The translations under genes and the position numbers were made by a program. A DNA stretch of 27,943 nucleotides from an uncultured Bacteroidales bacterium (GTDB lineage: Bacteria; Bacteroidota; Bacteroidia; Bacteroidales; Bacteroidaceae), in contig CALKIW010000053.1 of assembly GCA_937995875.1 (NCBI GenBank), forward strand, positions 1-27,943, given 5' to 3'. The notes below the pieces were generated by a model that was not told the DNA's origin, did no database searches, and saw only the letters and a program-made list of their open reading frames with translations. Positions within the stretch are counted from its first letter, which is position 1. Each line of letters opens with the position of its first letter. Below, in pieces: positions 22,138 through 27,943 of the stretch.

Positions 22138-23727
22138 TTACTTATTCATTTCTTGCAGGGCACGCATGACGATGTGGTTTTGCTCATTCATCACCTGAAA
22201 ATATTCGCTCATATCCCACAAATCGCGGGCTACAAGCGCCTTGAGCTGAGTTTTGAGATAGGGTAATGTCTCGCTGAGTTCGGTCTCATCCTGCGGCTTT
22301 ATCTTTTGTTTTTTGCCCTCTGCGATAATCTCATCGACCACCGTTTGCGGTATTTCGAAGGTTGAAAGGAATTTATCGAACGTCGGATATTGCTTTTTGA
22401 GTTGCTTGCGATGAACGTCCACATATTTCAAATTGCTGTTCATGATGATGCTTTTTGCGGCCAGCTGACGGTGCAACTTGGTGAACTGGGTGGTATCGAG
22501 CGGTACGAATACGTCGGGCATAATGCCACCTCCGCCATATACCGTGCGACGCCGGCGCAGCGTGGCATATCTCGTTGAGTCGTCCAAGTGTATGCTGTCG
22601 GCCGAATACAGTTCGCCATGCTTGTATCGGTCGTCCAATTCCATTTCGTATTCCCGCTTGTCTCCTTTCTTGTATGGCTTCTGGATGCAACGTCCGGAAG
22701 GCGTGAAATAATGGGCAACCGTGAGGCGCATCATGCTGCCGTCGGGGAATTCGACAGGCCGTTGCACCAATCCCTTGCCAAAACTGCGTCGTCCCACAAC
22801 CGTGCCTCGGTCCTGATCCTGAATGGCGCCGGTAACAATCTCGGCGGCAGAAGCCGAGAACTCATTGATGAGCACCACAACTTTGCCCGTAAGCAGACTT
22901 CCGTTGCCTTTGGCGTGATATTCGTGCCGGCGCACTTTGCGGCCCTCCGTGTAAACGATAAGGTCGTTTTTCTGTAGAAATTCGTTGGCAATGTCCACTG
23001 CGGCCTGTAGATATCCACCGCCGTTCTCTTGCAGGTCGAGTATCAAGTCGGTCATACCCTTGCTCTGAAGTTCCTTAACACAAGTCATGAACTCTTTGTA
23101 GGTGGTGGCTCCGAAACTTCCAATCCGGATATAGCCGATGCCGGGTCGAATCATGTAATAACCATCAATGGTTTTCACGGGAATCTTATCGCGTGTCACC
23201 GTAAATATCAATTCATCCTTGATGCCACGCCGCACTATGCCCAGTTTCACCTTTGTACCTTTCTTTCCACGCAGTCGTTTCATAATCTCCTCACGTGGCA
23301 TCTTCACGCCGGCAATGGCAGAATCGTTCACCGTTACAATTCGGTCTCCGGCCAAAATACCCACTTTCTCGGAGGGACCATTGACAATAGTCTGAATCAC
23401 CAGCAGGGTGTCGGCCTGTATGTTGAACTGCACTCCAATGCCTTCAAACGATCCATTGAGCGATTCGCTCATGGCCTTGGTCTCCTTTACTGTTGTATAG
23501 GAGGAATGGGGATCCATTTTCTCCAACATTCCGCGTATGCCGTCTTCTACCAGTTTCTGCTCGTCTACAGAATCTACGTATAGATTAGTGATGGCCATTT
23601 CGGCTATTTGAAGCTTTCGGAGCGGTGAATCCGAGCCAAAATTAAGACGAAATTGCGCGTGTAAAGGTAAGAAAGTAAAGAGACAAAGGGGTAAAAAGCA
23701 GATTACCTTATGGAGTTTTGTTGTCAT
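22138..23727 (-). CDS. S41 family C-terminal processing protease (CtpA/Prc-like)
   Basis: These serine proteases cleave the C-termini of exported or envelope proteins in the periplasm. The 529-residue protein has a signal peptide (MTTKLHKVICFLPLCLFTFL, then PLHA), a helical N-terminal region, a PDZ domain (about 87-168, with GIGVQFNIQ and GPSEKVGILAGDRI), and the S41 domain. The catalytic dyad is S293 (EFSASAAEI) and K318 (SFGKGLVQ), 25 residues apart as in other members. LDLQENGGGYLQAAVDIANE is a family hallmark. It lies 78 bases downstream of the topoisomerase gene on the same strand with no clear promoter, so co-transcription is likely. Substrates are unknown. Confidence 0.94.
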   Translation of the reverse strand: MTTKLHKVICFLPLCLFTFLPLHAQFRLNFGSDSPLRKLQIAEMAITNLYVDSVDEQKLVEDGIRGMLEKMDPHSSYTTVKETKAMSESLNGSFEGIGVQFNIQADTLLVIQTIVNGPSEKVGILAGDRIVTVNDSAIAGVKMPREEIMKRLRGKKGTKVKLGIVRRGIKDELIFTVTRDKIPVKTIDGYYMIRPGIGYIRIGSFGATTYKEFMTCVKELQSKGMTDLILDLQENGGGYLQAAVDIANEFLQKNDLIVYTEGRKVRRHEYHAKGNGSLLTGKVVVLINEFSASAAEIVTGAIQDQDRGTVVGRRSFGKGLVQRPVEFPDGSMMRLTVAHYFTPSGRCIQKPYKKGDKREYEMELDDRYKHGELYSADSIHLDDSTRYATLRRRRTVYGGGGIMPDVFVPLDTTQFTKLHRQLAAKSIIMNSNLKYVDVHRKQLKKQYPTFDKFLSTFEIPQTVVDEIIAEGKKQKIKPQDETELSETLPYLKTQLKALVARDLWDMSEYFQVMNEQNHIVMRALQEMNK

Positions 23728-23805
23728 TTTGGTACTTTTGATTTACTGTTTATATCGGCTAAACCCCAACATAATATTACAGTATTGTGGAGTATTTCCT
23801 GTTGT

Positions 23806-25776
23806 TTAGTCTTCTTGCTCGTCCAAGTTTGCGATGTCTTCCTCTATCACCAGATTGTCGATGATGAATCTCTGACGTTCCATCGTATTCTTGCCCATAT
23901 AGTATTCCAAGAGCTTCTGCACTTGGTCGTTCTTGTGAAGCGTCACCTGTTCCAATCGCATATCCGGACCGATGAAGTGGGCAAATTCGTCGGGAGAGAT
24001 TTCGCCCAATCCTTTAAAACGAGTGATTTCCGGATCTGGTCCCAATGACGAAATCGCTTCGATTCGTTCTTCCTCAGTATAGCAGTATCGCGTAATGAAG
24101 TCGCTCTTCTTCTCTCCTTTTGCCAAAAGAGCATCAGCCTCGGCGAGTACCTTCTTACTCTTAATTTTGTTACGACGGTTTCGAACACGGAAAAGAGGAG
24201 TTTGGAGCACATAAACGTGCCCCTTCTTGACAAGTTCCGGATAGAATTGGAGGAAAAATGTGATGATCAGCAAACGTATGTGCATGCCGTCTACATCGGC
24301 ATCGGTAGCCACAATCACCTTGTTATAACGCAAATTGTCGAGCCCGTCTTCTATATCCAAGGCCGCTTGAAGCAGATTAAACTCCTCGTTCTCATAGACC
24401 ACCTTCTTGGTCAGACCAAAAGAGTTGAGCGGTTTGCCACGCAGCGAGAACACGGCTTGCGTATTCACGTCGCGGCTTTTGGTGATGCTGCCGCTGGCCG
24501 AGTCGCCCTCAGTAATAAAGATAGAGGTTTCTTCCTTGCGTTCGTTTTTGGCATCTGAGAAATGGATGCGGCAGTCGCGGAGCTTTCGATTGTTCAAACT
24601 GGCTTTCTTGGCACGCTCACGGGCAAGTTTTGTCACACCTGCCATCGCCTTTCGTTCGCGTTCGCTCTCCTTTATCTTGTTCTCTAAAATGTCGGCCACG
24701 TCTTCCTTGTGGATATGCAGAAAGTTGTCCACCTCGCGTTTGAGGAAGTCGCCCACATACTTGTTGATGGTGTCGCCACCCGGTGCCATGAGCGTTGAGC
24801 CCAATTTAATCTTAGTCTGACTTTCAAACACCGGCTCCTCCACGTTGATGGCTATGGCTGCCACGATGCCGTTTCTAATGTCGGTATATTCGTAGTTTTT
24901 ATCAAAAAACTCCTTGATAGTCCTCGCAATGTGCTCCTTGAAAGCACTTTGGTGTGTTCCGCCTTGTGTGGTGTGCTGTCCGTTCACGAAGCTATGATAC
25001 TCCTCACCGTACTGATTGGTATGGGTGAATGCAATCTCAATGTCTTCGCCTTTCACGTGCACGATTGGGTAAAGGCCGTCCACCGTCATGTTGTCGTTGA
25101 GCAGATCCTCTAATCCGTTGCGGCTCTTGATGCGCCGGCCGTTATACATAATGGTCAGTCCGGAGTTCAGATAAGTATAGTTGCGAAGCATTGTTTCCAC
25201 GATTTCATCGCGAAACTTATAGTTCTTAAACAACGTGTCGTCGGGCTCAAAAATTATATAGGTGCCGTTTTCATCTTTTGACTTGGAGGTATTGTCATTC
25301 AGGAGCTGCCCTCTGGCAAACTCCAATTCCCTCACTTTTCCATCCCGAAAACTTTTCACTTGGAAATGGGCACTCAGCGCATTCACCGCTTTCACACCTA
25401 CCCCATTGAGTCCAACACTTTTCTTGAAAGCCTTTGAGTCGTATTTGCCCCCGGTGTTGAGCACCGAAACTGCCTCTATCAGTTTTCCCTGAGGGATGCC
25501 GCGTCCGTAATCTCTCACGCTGACGCGCAGGTTTTCATCAATGTCTACCTCTATGCGGTCGCCCGACTGCATCTTGAATTCGTCGATGGAATTGTCGATG
25601 ACCTCTTTAAGCAGCACGTAGATTCCGTCTTCCGGCAGTTTGCCGTCGCCCAGTCGTCCGATATACATACCGGGTCGGGTCCTGACGTGTTCCATGTCGC
25701 TCAGGTGCCTGATGTTTTCGTCTGTATATGCAGGCGTTTGGTTATTGGCGTCGGTTGTTGCAGATTTATAATTCAT
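23806..25776 (-). CDS. parE: DNA topoisomerase IV subunit B (ParE; GyrB-type)
   Basis: This ATPase subunit of a type IIA topoisomerase decatenates chromosomes with ParC. The 656-residue protein has the GHKL domain: RPGMYIG at 34-40, E58 and N62 in KEVIDNSIDE, DYGRGIPQ at 89-96, GLNGVGVK at 122-129, and the QTK loop at 320-322. The TOPRIM residues follow: EGDSASG at 423-429, LRGKPLN at 445-451, and DADVDG at 492-497. The absence of the longer GyrB-type insertions and the N-terminus (NIRHLSDMEHVRTRPGM) favour ParE over GyrB; parC is not in view. The start codon and first three codons (ATG AAT TAT) are part of the repeat tract that ends here, so expression must be driven from within or through the repeat. 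Confidence 0.92.
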   Translation of the reverse strand: MNYKSATTDANNQTPAYTDENIRHLSDMEHVRTRPGMYIGRLGDGKLPEDGIYVLLKEVIDNSIDEFKMQSGDRIEVDIDENLRVSVRDYGRGIPQGKLIEAVSVLNTGGKYDSKAFKKSVGLNGVGVKAVNALSAHFQVKSFRDGKVRELEFARGQLLNDNTSKSKDENGTYIIFEPDDTLFKNYKFRDEIVETMLRNYTYLNSGLTIMYNGRRIKSRNGLEDLLNDNMTVDGLYPIVHVKGEDIEIAFTHTNQYGEEYHSFVNGQHTTQGGTHQSAFKEHIARTIKEFFDKNYEYTDIRNGIVAAIAINVEEPVFESQTKIKLGSTLMAPGGDTINKYVGDFLKREVDNFLHIHKEDVADILENKIKESERERKAMAGVTKLARERAKKASLNNRKLRDCRIHFSDAKNERKEETSIFITEGDSASGSITKSRDVNTQAVFSLRGKPLNSFGLTKKVVYENEEFNLLQAALDIEDGLDNLRYNKVIVATDADVDGMHIRLLIITFFLQFYPELVKKGHVYVLQTPLFRVRNRRNKIKSKKVLAEADALLAKGEKKSDFITRYCYTEEERIEAISSLGPDPEITRFKGLGEISPDEFAHFIGPDMRLEQVTLHKNDQVQKLLEYYMGKNTMERQRFIIDNLVIEEDIANLDEQED

Positions 25777-26042
25777 AATTCACAATGCATAATTCATAAT
25801 TGGGCTGCGCGGGGGAGTGATAATTCATAATTCACAATTCATAATTCATAATTGACCATACGGGGTGATAATTCACAATTCATAATTCATAATTCATAAT
25901 TGGCCGTGCGGAAGTGAAATTCATAATTATTCGCAAGCTCATCAACTCGTCATAATTCATAATTAGGCTGCGCAGAGTAATTCATAATTTACAATGATTC
26001 GCAGGCTCATCAACTCGTCATAATTCATAATTGGCCGTGCGG
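25768..26042. repeat. AATTCATAATT mosaic repeat tract, right copy
   Basis: AATTCATAATT words, with variants ATTCACAATT and ATGCATAATT, alternate with GC-rich spacers such as GGGCTGCGCGGGGGAGTG, GACCATACGGGGTG and GGCCGTGCGGAAGTG. Two copies of a separate block (TTCGCAAGCTCATCAACTCG near 25930, and a one-base variant near 25998) are included. The left tract at 1-111 contains the same block and spacer in inverted orientation. The tract covers the start codon of parE. No open frame or hairpin-based terminator is evident. Confidence 0.9.
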
Positions 26043-26115
26043 AACGAAGTTATTCTTCACTCATCCCTCTTCATTCTTCACTTTCCAATATTCTTCACTC
26101 TTAACTCTTCATTCT
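26043..26115. repeat. TTCTTCACTCTTCATTC low-complexity tract
   Basis: Repeats of TTCTTCACTC and CTCTTCATTC fill the gap between the mosaic repeat and the stop of the GNAT gene. Similar words are found beside element copy 1 (3966-4076) and, on the other strand, beside copy 2. Confidence 0.55.
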
Positions 26116-26120
26116 TATCT

Positions 26121-27263
26121 TTACACAAGTGACTTTCGGTAGCAACGGCGTCTCTTGTGGATTTCTTTTTCAAACATACTCCATTGTCCTTGCACGCCGG
26201 CATTGTTTTCCATCTCCACCTGAGACTCTCCCCATTTGAACCCATGTTTGATATAGCGTGGGATGAGGTCCGTGAATATGAGCGCGTTGGCACCTTTTGA
26301 TCGATATTCGGGGAGCACGCCGATGAGCAACAGGTCTACTCCTTCGGTCTTGTGAAATTTAATGGCTTTCAGTATATGCCACCATCCGAAGGGGAACAGC
26401 CGTCCACGTCGACATTTCTGCAGGGCTTTGGAGAGCGAGGGAATAGTAATACCAATGCCCACAATCATATCGTCCTTGTTACTGTCCACGATAACCGTCA
26501 CCAAATCGAAGTCTACAGCCGGCAGAAACATCTTGACATATTGGTCAATCTGACGGTCGGTCAGCGACACAAAACCATACAAATCTATATAGGTCTTGTT
26601 GATAATCTCAAAGAGTTTATGGGCATACCCTTCCCTGATGTCCTTGGGGGTTACCTTCTTCACGTGAAGATTATATCTCTTTTGTATCATATCAGACAGC
26701 TTCACGAGCTTTTCCGGCACCTTTTCCGGCACAGGGAGGAAATACTCCACATAGTCGTTGTCTTTCTCCCAGTTACCGAGTTTCTCCATGTGCTGGGGAT
26801 AATACTCGTAATTGTAAAGCGTGGCCATGGTGCTAAGCCTGTCGAATCCAAACGTGAGCATTCCCTCACAATCCATATCAGAGAAACCTAATGGTCCCAC
26901 GATATCGGTCATGCCTTTGCTCCTGCCATAGTCGCTCACTGCATCGAGCAAGGCACGGCTCACCTCCAAGTCGTCTATAAACTCGATCCAGCCGAAGCGT
27001 ACGTCTTTGGAGTTCCAGCGTTCGTTGGCCCGGTGATTGATAATGGCAGCCACGCGCCCCACCATTTTCCCATCTTTATAGGCCATGTAATACTCTGCTT
27101 CGCAAAAATCAAACGCTGCATTCTTATCCTTGCTTAGCGTGTTGAATTCGTCACTGTATAATGAGGGAACGTCATAAGGATTTCCCTTGTAATGATCGTA
27201 ATGGAATTCGATGAAGGCTTTAAGATCCTTTTTGTTCTGTACCTTCTTTATTTCTACCGACAT
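26121..27263 (-). CDS. GNAT-fold acyltransferase, large single-domain family (YghO-like)
   Basis: The 380-residue protein belongs to the large GNAT-like acyltransferases of unknown substrate. The N-terminal part contains FIEFHYDHYKGNPYDVPSLY, YYMAYKDGKMVGRVAAIIN and the conserved GPLGFSDMDCEGMLTFGFD. The acyl-CoA-binding part is LLLIGVLPEYRSKGANALIF, with the R-x-x-G-A-type loop, followed by FKWGESQVEMENNAG. It has no signal peptide or membrane helix. It has its own near-consensus promoter and stands apart from parE, with the repeat tract in between. Substrate is unknown: amine acetylation is the default, and some large GNAT proteins act on lipid precursors, but nothing here decides this. Confidence 0.8.
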   Translation of the reverse strand: MSVEIKKVQNKKDLKAFIEFHYDHYKGNPYDVPSLYSDEFNTLSKDKNAAFDFCEAEYYMAYKDGKMVGRVAAIINHRANERWNSKDVRFGWIEFIDDLEVSRALLDAVSDYGRSKGMTDIVGPLGFSDMDCEGMLTFGFDRLSTMATLYNYEYYPQHMEKLGNWEKDNDYVEYFLPVPEKVPEKLVKLSDMIQKRYNLHVKKVTPKDIREGYAHKLFEIINKTYIDLYGFVSLTDRQIDQYVKMFLPAVDFDLVTVIVDSNKDDMIVGIGITIPSLSKALQKCRRGRLFPFGWWHILKAIKFHKTEGVDLLLIGVLPEYRSKGANALIFTDLIPRYIKHGFKWGESQVEMENNAGVQGQWSMFEKEIHKRRRCYRKSLV

Positions 27264-27303
27264 GAATGTGCTAATGAATTGATGTATAATGTTTTTAGAT
27301 ATG

Positions 27304-27334
27304 CAAAAGTAACAAAATTAAAGCATAAGGCAAA
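27304..27334 (-). promoter_or_regulatory. Near-consensus Bacteroidetes promoter of the GNAT gene
   Basis: On the minus strand TACTTTTG (27311-27304) fits TAnnTTTG, and TTTG (27334-27331) lies exactly 19 bases upstream. The ATG at 27263 is about 40 bases downstream. This is the best promoter match in the window. Confidence 0.85.
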
Positions 27335-27533
27335 GGGAATGAGCGCAAAATTTGTCTAATACGGAAGGGGTAGGAAACAAATAAGTGAAAATGCAACTCT
27401 CTACGACCATTCCGGCTGTTCGATCGCTCCTATTGCCATCACTGCCTCGTGCTTTGTTTCGTTTGCCGAGTAGCAATCTGCTAATGTCGGAAATGCCAGC
27501 TAAGCCCGAACGCAGGCTTTGAAGAATTATAAA
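27335..27533. other. Intergenic stretch without recognised features
   Basis: About 200 bases separate the GNAT promoter from element copy 3. I see no open frame with coding character, hairpin or repeat here. Confidence 0.4.
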
Positions 27534-27907
27534 AGGTAAATGATATGAACAAACATTCCTCTCAAATTTGCGTATTTATAAATTAGTTTGCCTTCGTCCG
27601 AAATACGCGAAAAATACGATGTTTTGCAAATGTCTGACAGTCAGCGTTTCTTAAAAACACGGTGCTTGTTCTCCTATTTTGCCGCCTGCGATTGAATATC
27701 TAACGGCAAGATGACAAGGGCGTAATCGCAGTGCGATTGAGGCCCTTCCGCGCAGTCGATAAGGCCTAACCATGCTATGAGAAAGGCTCAATCGCAGCAC
27801 GCTCACGATTTTGGGGAATGCTCAACTTGGTTTTGATGAAAAAACATAGCCCTTTTTGCGCTGGATGACTCGAAAATAATGCGTGAAAAACGGTAATAAA
27901 ATTTTAC
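27534..27907 (+). repeat. Dispersed ~380-bp intergenic element, copy 3
   Basis: It opens with AGGTAAATGATATGAACAAA. The module TTTGCGTATTT ... AAATACGCGAA and GTCTGACAGTCAG follow. Next come a TGCCG/CGGCA stem around TGCGATTGAATATC and contiguous 22-bp units at 27725-27746, 27747-27768, 27769-27790 and a fourth weaker one at 27791-27812. The box ACATAGCCCTTTTTGCGCTG lies near 27844, and the end is GAAAAACGGTAATAAAATTT. Orientation is the same as copy 2 and opposite to copy 1. No coding frame is present. Confidence 0.85.
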
Positions 27908-27943
27908 TGTTACAGAGAGGGCCCATGCGTAAATCAAGAAACA

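Noticed and set aside
25768..26042. Invertible promoter or phase-variation switch
   Set aside because: No recombinase gene is nearby, and the inverted partner lies 25.7 kb away rather than flanking a short promoter segment.
1..27943. tRNA, rRNA, tmRNA or riboswitch genes
   Set aside because: I looked for T-loop-like GGTTCGA words and long conserved RNA cores in the gaps and saw none; a covariance search would be needed to exclude short RNAs.

Overview
The window looks like chromosomal DNA of a Bacteroidales bacterium, most likely Prevotellaceae. The evidence is promoters of the Bacteroidetes type (TAnnTTTG boxes, several with an upstream TTG/TTTG), an S46 dipeptidyl-peptidase, a DUF4369-TlpA thioredoxin, a DUF2851 protein, secreted proteins ending in a GIYxxNGKKxxxK-like tail, and intergenic AATTCATAATT tracts. 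No phage, plasmid, IS transposase, CRISPR array, rRNA or tRNA was seen. Most genes are housekeeping; the unusual material is between them.

Layout. 1-111: an AATTATGAATT repeat tract. 112-1590: a polysaccharide flippase. 1724-3856: an S46 peptidase (DPP7-like) with a strong terminator. 3926-4913: a pyrimidine-rich tract, copy 1 of a dispersed ~380-bp element, and the remnant of a secreted-protein gene. 4914-8067: a large secreted Ig-like protein split by an in-frame TAA, followed by a 65-aa acidic small protein and a long hairpin. 8330-11568: a DEAD-box RNA helicase with its own promoter and structured leader, then a TlpA-like thioredoxin. 11569-12418: terminator hairpins, copy 2 of the element, and a promoter. 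12419-16651: DUF2851 protein, acyl-CoA thioesterase, DprA, and a DusB-type tRNA-dihydrouridine synthase. 16879-17871 (minus): a Fur-family regulator and a QueD-like protein with a zinc ribbon, in one operon, convergent with dus. 18269-22001: iron-dependent alcohol dehydrogenase, RuvB, CoaD, a candidate 47-aa leader peptide, and YbeY. 22138-25776 (minus): topoisomerase IV subunit B followed by an S41 C-terminal processing protease. 25768-26115: the large AATTCATAATT mosaic repeat. 26121-27263 (minus): a GNAT-family acyltransferase with a near-consensus promoter. 27534-27907: copy 3 of the element.

How it fits together. The coding part covers DNA maintenance (RuvB, DprA, ParE), RNA metabolism (helicase, Dus, YbeY, QueD-like), coenzyme A supply (CoaD) and envelope or periplasmic functions (flippase, S46 and S41 peptidases, TlpA, Ig-like protein). 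The most promising undescribed signal is the dispersed intergenic element at 4077-4453, 11822-12220 and 27534-27907. All three copies share the same order of parts: an inverted-repeat module, a short TGCCG/CGGCA stem, three or four degenerate 22-bp tandem units, and a nearly invariant terminal box. It could be a non-autonomous mobile element or a family of structured RNAs. Other leads are the Fur/QueD-like pair with atypical residues, the SD-preceded small ORF overlapping ybeY by ATGA, the alternative stems in the helicase leader, and the repeat tract that supplies the start codon of parE.
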